A stretch of DNA of 46,240 bases from Chamaesiphon sp041738715. Lineage in GTDB: Bacteria; Cyanobacteriota; Cyanobacteriia; Cyanobacteriales; Chamaesiphonaceae. The translations under genes and the position numbers were made by a program. The notes beneath the pieces were generated by a model. The model ran no database searches and had not been told where the DNA came from. It worked only from the letters and a program-made list of their open reading frames with translations. Within the stretch, counting starts at the first letter, position 1. Every line of letters starts with the position of its first letter. Below, piece by piece: positions 24,728 to 33,016 of this stretch. The stretch is taken from contig JBGSPI010000136.1 of NCBI GenBank assembly GCA_041738715.1, positions 1-46,240 of the forward strand, written 5' to 3'.

Positions 24728-25555
24728 ATGCAACGCCAAACTCACACCATCGATCGCTATTTGCCGTGGAGATGGATGCTGCTGTTGCCATTCATCTTGT
24801 TTGGTAGCTTCATTGTCTCACCCACACAAGCCACACTAGTCAGATCTATCAAGCAATCACCCGCAAAGGTAATGCCAGCAGTCAAAACTGCAAAACCAAC
24901 ACCAAAACAGGCGACTCGAATTGCCCAGTCCTCACAAACTAATGCACAAGGGCTATTAATTCAAGCAGACATTCAAGAAGCAAATTCTAAGACGGAAGTA
25001 GTCACAGCTAGGGGTAATGTTCGACTCAATTATCCTAGTCGGAAACTTCAAGCTAGTGCAAATCTGGCTCAGTACTATGTCAAACAGAAACGGATTGTGC
25101 TAACAGGGAATGTTATCATCAACCAGAATGGTAATACCTTAGAAGGTGAGAGTATAACTTATTTAATTGATGAAGGAAGATTTCTCGCCAATCCTAAAGC
25201 CAAACAACAAGTTCGGAGCAACTACATTTTGCCAGATCAAGGTGGTAGAGGGGTAGTGATTCAGTCTAATGTCCAAGAAGCTAACACCAAAACAGAAACT
25301 GTCACGGCGCGCGGGGATGTCCGACTGAGCTATCCTGACAAGAAACTCCAAGCACGAGCAAATATGGCTCAATACAATATCAAAGCAAAGCAAATAGTTC
25401 TATCTGGCAATGTGCTAGTCGTTCAAGATGGTAGCAGTCTCCAAGGTGACACGATTACCTACCTCATTGATGAGGGACGATTTATCGCCAGACAAAAGCC
25501 AGGTACTCCAGTCCAGTCTATCTATGTTGTGCCAGAAAAGACTAGTAAACAGTGA
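24728..25555 (+). CDS. LptA/OstA-like periplasmic LPS transport protein, duplicated
   Basis: LptA-type proteins form the beta-jellyroll bridge that carries lipopolysaccharide across the periplasm. The 275-aa product starts with a signal peptide (hydrophobic residues about 16-33, cleavage near TQA). Two nearly identical OstA domains follow, at about 75-165 and 178-270: VVTARGNVRLNYPSRKLQA versus TVTARGDVRLSYPDKKLQA, and both contain ITYLIDEGRF. The high similarity points to a recent internal duplication. lptB and an LptF/G permease follow on the same strand, which supports an LPS-export role. Confidence 0.85.
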   Translation: MQRQTHTIDRYLPWRWMLLLPFILFGSFIVSPTQATLVRSIKQSPAKVMPAVKTAKPTPKQATRIAQSSQTNAQGLLIQADIQEANSKTEVVTARGNVRLNYPSRKLQASANLAQYYVKQKRIVLTGNVIINQNGNTLEGESITYLIDEGRFLANPKAKQQVRSNYILPDQGGRGVVIQSNVQEANTKTETVTARGDVRLSYPDKKLQARANMAQYNIKAKQIVLSGNVLVVQDGSSLQGDTITYLIDEGRFIARQKPGTPVQSIYVVPEKTSKQ

Positions 25556-25563
25556 ATAGTGAA

Positions 25564-25601
25564 CAGTTGACCCTTCGACAAGCTCAGGGCAAGCAGTTGA
25601 C
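25564..25601. repeat. Interspersed palindromic-type repeat with flanking duplication
   Basis: CCCTTCGACAAGCTCAGGG (25571-25589) is a sequence I recognise as a widespread bacterial interspersed repeat. Here it is bracketed by direct copies of CAGTTGAC (25564-25571 and 25594-25601). Removing one copy plus the insert restores a continuous GAACAGTTGACAGTGAAC phrase of the local low-complexity type. This looks like an insertion of about 30 nt with target duplication. Confidence 0.55.
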
Positions 25602-25642
25602 AGTGAACACTTAGCAAACCCCAAATCCCAACTCCCTAACCC

Positions 25643-26371
25643 GTGAAGATCATCCTCGAAAACATCCATAAATCCTACGGGAAGCGGAATATTGTCAACA
25701 GTGTTAGTCTATCAGTATCACAAGGTGAGATTGTTGGTTTACTAGGACCTAATGGTGCTGGTAAAACGACCACATTTTATATTGCCACAGGACTAGAGAA
25801 GCCTAATCAGGGGACAGTCTGGTTGGATGATCTCGATATTACCAGCCTCTCTATCCATCAACGAGCGCGGTTAGGTATTGGTTATCTAGCTCAGGAGGCG
25901 AGTATTTTTCGTGGTTTAACGGTAGTTGAAAATATTCTCCTCGTGATGGAACAAACTAAGGTACCGCGCCGGATGTGGAATCAGAAAATCCACGATTTGA
26001 TTACAGAATTTAGCCTGGAAAAAGTGGTACATACTTTGGGAAATCAGGTGTCTGGAGGCGAACGGCGACGAACAGAACTAGCCCGTTCCCTAGCTGCGGG
26101 TGTGAATGGGCCTAAATTTTTGTTCTTAGATGAACCGTTTGCGGGGGTAGATCCGATTGCGGTGTCAGAAATTCAGAAGATTATTGCCAAATTACGCGAT
26201 CGAAATATGGGTATCTTGATTACGGATCATAATGTGCGGGAAACTTTGGCAATTACCGATCGAGCCTATATTATGCGCGAAGGTCAAGTGTTAGCATCGG
26301 GCAGTACTGAAGAAATGTACAGTAATCCCTTGGTGCGTCAATACTACTTAGGAAGTAATTTTCACTTTTAA
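25643..26371 (+). CDS. lptB: LPS export ABC transporter ATP-binding protein
   Basis: LptB is the ATPase that powers extraction of LPS from the inner membrane with the LptF/LptG permeases. The 242-aa product has Walker A GPNGAGKTT (35-43), a Q-loop (YLAQEASIFRGLTV), the signature VSGGERRRTELAR, Walker B KFLFLDEPFAGVDP and the switch His in ITDHNVRET. The EASIFRGLTV and DHNVRETL blocks separate LptB from other small ABC ATPases. The start is GTG 25643, directly after a C-rich leader (CCCAAATCCCAACTCCCTAACCC). It lies between the LptA-like and LptF/G-like genes. Confidence 0.94.
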   Translation: MKIILENIHKSYGKRNIVNSVSLSVSQGEIVGLLGPNGAGKTTTFYIATGLEKPNQGTVWLDDLDITSLSIHQRARLGIGYLAQEASIFRGLTVVENILLVMEQTKVPRRMWNQKIHDLITEFSLEKVVHTLGNQVSGGERRRTELARSLAAGVNGPKFLFLDEPFAGVDPIAVSEIQKIIAKLRDRNMGILITDHNVRETLAITDRAYIMREGQVLASGSTEEMYSNPLVRQYYLGSNFHF

Positions 26372-26418
26372 AGTATGTCAATAATTTATGATTTGTAATT
26401 TATAATTGTTTCGAGGTT

Positions 26419-27582
26419 GTGGGCAAAACAAATTTTTCACAGATTTTCTTACCAGGTATTTCAGTAATGGATCGATATATTATCGTTCAATTATTGATGC
26501 CATTTTTGTTTGGAGTTGGGGCATTCTCTTCGATTATTTTGGCAGTTGGAAGTTTGTTCGATCTAGTCCGTCAGGTTGCTGAAGCCGGATTACCTCTAAC
26601 AGTAGCGATCGAAGTTATGGCCCTAAAAATGCCTCAATTTATCGTCTATTCATTTCCGATGTCGATCTTACTATCGGGGATGATGACCTATAGCAGACTT
26701 TCTGGTGATAGTGAAATTATTGCGTTTCGTAGCTGTGGAATTAGTGTCTATCGTTTGATTTTACCTGCATTGATCTTGAGTACGATCGTGACGGGAATTA
26801 CCTTCTTATTTAATGAATTGTTAGTTCCCGCAGCCAGCCAGCAGGCAACGACTACCCTCTCTAATGCACTCAAAGAAGATAAGCCCGCATTTAAACAAGA
26901 CAATATTATCTACCCTGAATATCAAGAAGTTGAGCGTAATGGCAAGAAAGAACAGGTATTAGTCAGATTGTTTTATGCCGAGAAATTTGATGGTAAAACA
27001 ATGACTGGTCTGACAATTTTGGATCGATCTCAGCAAGATAAAGGTTTGAGTCAAATTCTCAATTCTCAGTCGGCCGTCTGGAATAATAAAAATAATACCT
27101 GGGATTTTTCTAACGGGACAATTTATTTAGTTTCGCCGAATGCTTCCTATCGCAATATTATTACCTTTCAACATCAACAGTTACAATTACCCAAATCACC
27201 ATTTGAATTAGCCGCACCAGATAAAAATCCTGATGATATGAGTGTCGGTGAATCGATGGATTATCTCGATCGAATTCGACTCAGCGGTGATAAGAAAAAA
27301 ATTCTCTCAGTCGCTGTCACAATCCAACGAAAATTGGCATTTCCCTTTGTATGTATTGTCTTTAGTTTAATGGGTGCAGCCATGGGTGTACGTCCACAAC
27401 GGACGGGCAAGGCAACAAGTTTTGGGGTGAGTGTGTTATTGATTTTCGGTTATTATTTGATGATGTTTGTGTTTGGAGCTTTGGGACAAGCAGAAATTAT
27501 TTCACCGTTTCTGGCTGGTTGGCTGCCCAATTTTATTGGGATTGCGCTGGGTGGCTTTCTAGTATTCAATGCTGCTAAATAA
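26419..27582 (+). CDS. LptF/LptG-family LPS export permease
   Basis: Inner-membrane permease of the LPS exporter. The 387-aa product has the YjgP/YjgQ arrangement: three N-terminal membrane segments (about 25-45, 62-82, 105-130), a periplasmic jellyroll domain (about 140-290), and three C-terminal segments (about 305-385). Cyanobacteria often carry a single such gene, and which E. coli paralogue it matches cannot be told by eye. The first available start is GTG 26419; an ATG at 26467 (MDRYIIVQLLMPF) is equally reasonable and begins just before the first membrane segment. It follows lptB by 47 nt. Confidence 0.9.
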   Translation: MGKTNFSQIFLPGISVMDRYIIVQLLMPFLFGVGAFSSIILAVGSLFDLVRQVAEAGLPLTVAIEVMALKMPQFIVYSFPMSILLSGMMTYSRLSGDSEIIAFRSCGISVYRLILPALILSTIVTGITFLFNELLVPAASQQATTTLSNALKEDKPAFKQDNIIYPEYQEVERNGKKEQVLVRLFYAEKFDGKTMTGLTILDRSQQDKGLSQILNSQSAVWNNKNNTWDFSNGTIYLVSPNASYRNIITFQHQQLQLPKSPFELAAPDKNPDDMSVGESMDYLDRIRLSGDKKKILSVAVTIQRKLAFPFVCIVFSLMGAAMGVRPQRTGKATSFGVSVLLIFGYYLMMFVFGALGQAEIISPFLAGWLPNFIGIALGGFLVFNAAK

Positions 27583-27615
27583 GAATATTTAAAACTTTTA
27601 CTTGTAATAGTCAAG

Positions 27616-28695
27616 TCACAATTGTTTCCAAGGCATAATTAACATTGCATCGCCGAATGAGTAGAAACGATAGTTATGCTCGATCGCAATCTGGTATAAA
27701 TCTAATAATCGTTGACGACCGATCGCCGCACTGACTAACATCATCAGACTCGATCCGGGTAGGTGAAAATTAGTGATTAAGCCGTCAACTACGCGCCATT
27801 CATAGCCGGGATAGATAAAGATATTCGTATCTCCCCTGTAAGGCTGCAAATTGCCCCCACTAGCGGCTGTTTCCAGGGCGCGGACTGCGGTAGTCCCAAC
27901 GGCGTATACTTTGCCGCCTGAGGCTTTGGTGGCTTGGATCAGAGCAATTGTCTCTGGAGATATCTCCAGCCATTCATGGTGCATCTGATGAGTAGTAATA
28001 TCTTCAACTTCGACAGGGCGAAAAGTACCTACGCCCACATGCAAAGTGACATGGGCTTGATTAATGCCCAGATTGGCCAATCTGTCGAGTAATTCCGGTG
28101 TAAAATGTAGTCCGGCTGTCGGCGCGGCGATCGCTCCAGGCACTTTTGCATATACAGTTTGATATTGTTCGGGCGTAGAGTGCGTAGCGTTAATATAGGG
28201 TGGTAAAGGTAGTTCGCCAAAGTCCTCCAGCACCGTGAGTAGGGGTATTTGCTCGGGTAAATCAAATTCGAGAAATCTACCACCTGTTGCTTCGTCTCTG
28301 GCGATGACTGTTGCGGTCATCTGCTGAATTTTGCCCTCACTATGACGAGCGGGAAAAATGATTTGAGTACCGATTTTGAGTTTACGCCCTGGCTTGACGA
28401 GTGCTAACCAGCAATTGTGTTGATGTTCGGAGATCAGGAGAATTTCCACAGGCGTGCCAGTGGTTTTGTAGCCATAAATCCGAGCGGGAATGACGCGGGT
28501 ATTATTAAAGACGAGTAAGTCGCCTGGTGAGAGCAACTCACTCATCTCATGGAAGTAACGATGCTGATGAGTGTCCCCCTGTTCGACGACTAGCAATCTG
28601 GATCGATCGCGTGGTACTACTGGAGTCTGAGCGATTGAGGTCTCTGGTAGCTCGTAATGATAACTCGCTAGTAATCTGTCTGCACTAATATTCAT
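27616..28695 (-). CDS. queA: tRNA ribosyltransferase-isomerase QueA
   Basis: QueA transfers and rearranges the ribosyl part of S-adenosylmethionine onto preQ1 in tRNA, making epoxyqueuosine. The protein shows the family motifs: YHYELPETSIAQTP at the start, FNNTRVIPARIYG, GVGTFRPVE with the conserved H-MH pair after it, VGTTAVRALETA, and TNFHLPGSSLMMLVSA near the end. I start it at the ATG 28693-28695 (MNISADRLLASY), giving 359 aa, the usual family length. The frame stays open to an ATG at 28780-28782, only 8 nt from the divergent gene; those extra 29 residues do not look like QueA. Confidence 0.94.
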   Translation of the reverse strand: MNISADRLLASYHYELPETSIAQTPVVPRDRSRLLVVEQGDTHQHRYFHEMSELLSPGDLLVFNNTRVIPARIYGYKTTGTPVEILLISEHQHNCWLALVKPGRKLKIGTQIIFPARHSEGKIQQMTATVIARDEATGGRFLEFDLPEQIPLLTVLEDFGELPLPPYINATHSTPEQYQTVYAKVPGAIAAPTAGLHFTPELLDRLANLGINQAHVTLHVGVGTFRPVEVEDITTHQMHHEWLEISPETIALIQATKASGGKVYAVGTTAVRALETAASGGNLQPYRGDTNIFIYPGYEWRVVDGLITNFHLPGSSLMMLVSAAIGRQRLLDLYQIAIEHNYRFYSFGDAMLIMPWKQL

Positions 28696-28790
28696 CGGAC
28701 TTTGCAACTGATAATTTCTATCTCCCATACCCGATCCTCGATTCACTCTTACAATATAAGTAGCAGATAGATATCCACACATGAGTAGTT

Positions 28791-30089
28791 ATGACTCCCA
28801 ATCCTCAACTGATGACGGCAGTGGAACAGCTTGGTTATCGAGTCACGTGTGGAGATGTGGCTACCCATATTGGCCTTCATTTAGAGGAAGCTCGCTCTGG
28901 ATTGCTAGCTTTAACTAGTGAAACAGGCGGGAATCTAGCCGTTACAGATACTGGGGAGGTAATTTATGCCTTACCCCGAGATTTTCGCCAAGTATTAATC
29001 CGTAAGTATGTCCGATTACAATTTCAAGAGTGGATCGCGAGGATCTGGACAGTAGTATTCTATCTGATTAAGATTTCGTTTGGCATATTATTAATTGCTT
29101 CGATTAGTGTGGTGTATTTGACGATTTTGGCGATTACACTGGCAGCAATATTTAGCGATAGCAATGGTGGTGACTGTGGCGATTGCGCTGGTAGTGGTGA
29201 TTGTGTGTTAAATATTTTTAGTTGGGGGAATAGTTCTCCGCCGCCGCTGACAACTACTACGGCCCCATTATCTCACAAACAACAGAAGTCGCCAATTCGC
29301 GCCAAAACTCAACGGAAACCGCTCAATTTTCTTGAAGCAGTATTTTCAGTGTTGTTTGGTGATGGCAATCCCAATGCAGATCTCGAACAGAGACGCTGGA
29401 GTTATATTGGTAATCTGATTCATCGGCAACAAGGCGCGGTAATTGGCGAACAAATTGCCCCATATTTAGATGATTTAGGGCGGGGATTTGAGCGCGAATA
29501 TGAAAACTATATGTTGCCTGTATTGACCAAGTTTAATGGTATTCCCGAAGTTAGTCCCACTGGACAATTAGTATACTATTTTCCCGATCTCCAAACTACA
29601 GTCAAAGATGCCCCAGGACAATCTATTCGCGTTCCCCAAATATTGCGCGAACGGAAATGGAAATTTACCAAAGCTACGCCGACGCAAACTAATTGGGCGA
29701 TCGCGTTAGGGGTTGGTAATATAGTTGGTATTGCGATCTTGGCAATGATGCTAGGCGGCACTGCCAGCAGTTTAATCAGTGGAATTTTGGTAATCCTGGC
29801 GATTTATGGTGTTGGGTTAGTGGTGATTCCCGCCGGTCGTTACTTTTGGGTCAAACATCAAGATCGTCAGGTCAAAAAACGCAATTTTTATCGTCAGCAG
29901 CAAGTTCAATTAATCCAACAACAAGCAGAATTAATTCAAGCTAAATTAGATTATGCTAAACAGTTTGCTAAACAGCACAAAATTACCGATCGAGATATTA
30001 TCTATACTACCGAAACAGATATCCTCGAACAAGATTTTAACCGATTAGAATCAGCAGAAAATAATCGATCGAATTTAGATTCCCCCTGA
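28791..30089 (+). CDS. Conserved membrane protein with Cys cluster, unknown function
   Basis: A 432-aa protein that looks like a conserved cyanobacterial/plastid membrane protein; I recall plastid homologues labelled iron-sulfur biosynthesis-like (AT5G03900 type), but this is uncertain. Residues 1-75 look like a small winged-helix-type domain. Two membrane segments follow (about 85-122), then a Gly/Cys-rich stretch with CGDCAGSGDC (C-x2-C-x5-C), a Pro/Thr linker, a soluble domain (about 175-290), and two more membrane segments (about 300-350). The C-terminus is a charged coiled coil. It is divergent from queA. The last 15 nt overlap the end of the convergent CBS-domain gene. Confidence 0.75.
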   Translation: MTPNPQLMTAVEQLGYRVTCGDVATHIGLHLEEARSGLLALTSETGGNLAVTDTGEVIYALPRDFRQVLIRKYVRLQFQEWIARIWTVVFYLIKISFGILLIASISVVYLTILAITLAAIFSDSNGGDCGDCAGSGDCVLNIFSWGNSSPPPLTTTTAPLSHKQQKSPIRAKTQRKPLNFLEAVFSVLFGDGNPNADLEQRRWSYIGNLIHRQQGAVIGEQIAPYLDDLGRGFEREYENYMLPVLTKFNGIPEVSPTGQLVYYFPDLQTTVKDAPGQSIRVPQILRERKWKFTKATPTQTNWAIALGVGNIVGIAILAMMLGGTASSLISGILVILAIYGVGLVVIPAGRYFWVKHQDRQVKKRNFYRQQQVQLIQQQAELIQAKLDYAKQFAKQHKITDRDIIYTTETDILEQDFNRLESAENNRSNLDSP

Positions 30090-31391
30090 ATTTTCTAGCA
30101 CTTCCTGTAATTCTACTAACACCTTATCGACCCTTTTTCCATCCATATCCACAACTTCTAGCCGCAAATGTCGCCATTCAAAAAATTCACCAGAAGTGGG
30201 AATCTTGCCCAACTGCATGATCGTAAATCCACCCAGGGTGTGATAGTTACCCCGCTCGATTGCATCTTCAGGCAGGTCAAACTGTTCGAGAAATTCTTCG
30301 ATCGAGAGCATTCCATCCAATAACCACGAACCATCTTCGCGCTCGATAATTTGTGGTTCTTCTGGTTCGTCAATATCAGTAATATCGCCCACAATCTCTT
30401 CAAGTAGATCGTGCATGGTGACTAAGCCTTGAATCACACCATACTCATCGACTACCATTGCAATATGAGTACCAAATTTTTTGAATTGTTCTAACACTTT
30501 TAATCCCCGTGTACTTTCGGGGATAAACAGCGGTTGACGGGATAAACAGTTGGCCAAATTTAGTTCCTCCCCTCTGAGGATTTGAGCAAGTAAATCGGCC
30601 ACATGGACGACTCCCAACACGCGATCGAGTTCCCCCTCACAAACTGGCAATCGAGAATAACCACTGTCCATGATTTTGCTGCGCGTAGTCGAGATCGAAT
30701 CCTCGATGTCGATCCAGGCAATCTCTGGACGCGGAGTCATCAAGGCACCGACTTTGCGATCTCCCAACCGCAAGACTCCTTCTACCATATCCTGCTCGGA
30801 CTCCTCAAACATCCCCGTCTCTGTACCCTGTTCGATCATCACTTTGATCTCTTCTTCCGTTACCTCTGGGCCATCCGAAGGTTTAATCCCCAAAATTTTG
30901 ACAACAAAACTGGTAGATCTGGTCAAAATAAAGGTAATCGGCACCGATAATTGAGCCATCAGATCGATCGATCCTGCCAACAATCTGGCGATTTTTTCAG
31001 GACTGTTTAAGGCGATTTGTTTGGGAACTAATTCACCAATCACGATGGTTAGATAAGTAATCACCGCGATCGCCACAATCGAGGCAATTGGTTCACTATA
31101 CTGAAGCGGCAACCAAGCATCTAGCAATGGGGTCAGGATTTTGGAAATTGAACTTTCTCCTCTAGCACCTGACAAAATCGCCATCAGGGTAATCCCGACT
31201 TGAACTGTCGGGAGGAACCGGTTTGGGGCTTGTGCTAAATCTAGCGCGAGTCTTGCGCGGCGATCTCCTTGATTTGCCAATTGTTGCAATCTGATTTTTC
31301 GGACTGAAACAATCGCCATCTCCGACATTACAAATACGCCATTGATCAAGATCAGCACAAAAACCAGCAATAATTCCGCAGTTGGAGACAT
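30075..31391 (-). CDS. CNNM/CorC-type CBS-domain membrane protein
   Basis: Member of the HlyC/CorC (DUF21-CBS-CorC) family, linked to Mg or Co transport and resistance; the old name hemolysin is misleading. Started at the ATG 31389-31391 it has 438 aa: a DUF21 membrane domain (1-190) beginning SPTAELLLVFVLILINGVF, a CBS pair (about 205-330) with LMTPRPEIAWID and VVDEYGVIQGLVT, and a C-terminal CorC_HlyC domain (about 350-430; DGSWLLDGMLSIEEF). The frame is open 38 residues further upstream, but those do not fit the family. Its 3' end overlaps the convergent membrane-protein gene by 15 nt. Confidence 0.9.
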   Translation of the reverse strand: MSPTAELLLVFVLILINGVFVMSEMAIVSVRKIRLQQLANQGDRRARLALDLAQAPNRFLPTVQVGITLMAILSGARGESSISKILTPLLDAWLPLQYSEPIASIVAIAVITYLTIVIGELVPKQIALNSPEKIARLLAGSIDLMAQLSVPITFILTRSTSFVVKILGIKPSDGPEVTEEEIKVMIEQGTETGMFEESEQDMVEGVLRLGDRKVGALMTPRPEIAWIDIEDSISTTRSKIMDSGYSRLPVCEGELDRVLGVVHVADLLAQILRGEELNLANCLSRQPLFIPESTRGLKVLEQFKKFGTHIAMVVDEYGVIQGLVTMHDLLEEIVGDITDIDEPEEPQIIEREDGSWLLDGMLSIEEFLEQFDLPEDAIERGNYHTLGGFTIMQLGKIPTSGEFFEWRHLRLEVVDMDGKRVDKVLVELQEVLENSGGI

Positions 31392-31655
31392 GAAACCAAG
31401 AATGAAGGACGAAGAAAGATACTGAGATCGACTAAATACTGTCTCCAGTGTACCTGCTTGGGGGAAATCGGCAATGAATTTCCATATCGGCGATCGAGAA
31501 CACAACTAAATTCACTAGCGAGGATCGACTATTCACCATTGACTATCTAGCCGCCACTAATTTCAAATTTTGCCGATCGTCCTCACAAGTTCCTCAAAAC
31601 TTTTCGGTATGCTTTCACTCAAGTAGTTGTTGAGTGGACAAGTTATTCATCAAGA

Positions 31656-31675
31656 CTGTTCCGCCAATGGAACAG
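31656..31675. promoter_or_regulatory. 20-bp dyad upstream of pseudo-phosphorylase
   Basis: CTGTTCC-N6-GGAACAG is a perfect 7-bp inverted repeat ending 43 nt before the start codon. It could be an operator or a leader hairpin controlling the downstream signalling block. Confidence 0.4.
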
Positions 31676-31703
31676 CCCAAATTCTCTGTTGATGATGACA
31701 ATA

Positions 31704-31710
31704 CCGAGGA
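31704..31710 (+). promoter_or_regulatory. Shine-Dalgarno deciding the pseudo-phosphorylase start
   Basis: CCGAGGA lies 8 nt before the ATG at 31719. The upstream starts (TTG 31689, ATG 31692, ATG 31695) have no such sequence, so the ATG at 31719 is preferred. Confidence 0.55.
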
Positions 31711-31718
31711 ATCTAAAC

Positions 31719-32963
31719 ATGATCGAACGTATTAATTCTCAAAGCGGTTTCCGCGCACTTCTATTCCAAACTGCACAGGCTGCTCTTGCTGAAATTCCTC
31801 GAAAACTATCTGCGGGTAGTCGTCAGATTAGTGCTGCCAAACCTTTACGCCTCCATTCTTGGCAGCGATCAATCGAGAGCGAACCCTACTCCTGGTTATT
31901 TGAGCGACGTGGAACCGCTCAGGATCGGCTGACGATCATTCCTGGTGGCGCAGAAACCAAGAGTGCTGATGACGGACTCAATCCCCGCCATTGGCTAACC
32001 AACAACAATCCCCGCTTGGGGCACCTAGTGAGTGAAACGATCGGCGATCGCTGGATCACTCATGCAGAAGATCTCCAGCAGTTAGCACCAATTGCCGATC
32101 GTCCCTTCTTTCAATCCCGCTGGCAGCAAGTTAAACGAGCAAATAAGCAAGCTCTCGCTCGTCATCTGTACCGCTTGCAAGGGATCGAAATCGATGTCAA
32201 CTCCCTATTTGATCTTCAACTTCAGCCGATCGCTAGTAAACAGCGACAACTGTTAAATATTTTGCACATCATTACTTTATTTAATCGGATTAAGGCAAAT
32301 CCCGATCTCGATCTGGTGCCACGTACTTTTATTTTTGGTGATGCGGGGAGTGCTGATTCTGTCACTGGTGGGAGTCAGGAAGATCGAGTTATTTTACTGT
32401 TAATTAAATCACTGGCAAAGCTGTTAGCCACCGATCCGGATGTCAATGGGCGATTACAGGTGGTTTATGTATCCCAGGCAACGGAACTACGCGAGCAACT
32501 CTACTCGGCTGCCGACTTGACAGAGCAAATCGCCATGGCAGAACTGGAAGATCTCGATCTGAGTAAGTTCAAATTTGCGGCTAATGGAGTACTATCGATC
32601 GGTAGTTTGGGTCAGGGCAATCAAATCGTTCAGCAAGCTGTGGGAGCCGAGAATTATTTCTACTTTGGGTTGGCAATTCCCGAAATCTCTCTATTTAAAG
32701 AGTATGGCTACGACCCATACAATTATTACAAATATTATCCAGAAATTCGCCAAGCGATCGATGGGCTATTAGCTGGCAAGTTTACCCCAGAGTATCCAAG
32801 TGCCTGTCGCGGGATGATTGACAATTTGCTAGGCGCAGATGAGAATATGGTCTTGGCTGATTATATTTTCTATCTCACTTGTCAAGCCCAGGTCAGTGCA
32901 ACTTATCGTCAGCAGTCTGTCTGGACGCGAATGTCGATTCTCAACGTTGCTGGGTTGGGATAG
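31719..32963 (+). CDS. Degenerate C-terminal half of glycogen phosphorylase
   Basis: Residues about 80-414 align with the C-terminal half of glycogen phosphorylase (GT35): NPRHWLTNNNPRL, RQLLNILHIITLFNRIKANP, DPDVNGRLQVVY, GYDPYNYY and WTRMSILNVAGLG. The N-terminal 400-odd residues of a normal enzyme (about 840 aa) are missing. Key residues are replaced. The family KRIHEYK block (rabbit Lys568, Arg569, His571, Tyr573, Lys574) reads QPIASKQ (169-175). The GGKAAPGY loop reads GDAGSADS. The PLP-site EASGTGNMKF reads EDLDLSKFKF (277-286), keeping only the Glu and the Lys. It cannot be a normal phosphorylase. The frame is intact and has a Shine-Dalgarno, so it is probably expressed, perhaps as a regulatory or glucan-binding protein. 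A photoreceptor-like kinase follows after 53 nt. Confidence 0.82.
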   Translation: MIERINSQSGFRALLFQTAQAALAEIPRKLSAGSRQISAAKPLRLHSWQRSIESEPYSWLFERRGTAQDRLTIIPGGAETKSADDGLNPRHWLTNNNPRLGHLVSETIGDRWITHAEDLQQLAPIADRPFFQSRWQQVKRANKQALARHLYRLQGIEIDVNSLFDLQLQPIASKQRQLLNILHIITLFNRIKANPDLDLVPRTFIFGDAGSADSVTGGSQEDRVILLLIKSLAKLLATDPDVNGRLQVVYVSQATELREQLYSAADLTEQIAMAELEDLDLSKFKFAANGVLSIGSLGQGNQIVQQAVGAENYFYFGLAIPEISLFKEYGYDPYNYYKYYPEIRQAIDGLLAGKFTPEYPSACRGMIDNLLGADENMVLADYIFYLTCQAQVSATYRQQSVWTRMSILNVAGLG

Positions 32964-33016
32964 GGCGATCGAACTCTCGCTCTTGTTGTGGCTGATTTTG
33001 ACTTTTAATCCAGTGG

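Noticed and set aside
31719..32963. Functional glycogen phosphorylase or frameshifted glgP
   Set aside because: The upstream 200 nt do not encode the missing half in any frame, and active-site residues are replaced, not shifted out of frame.
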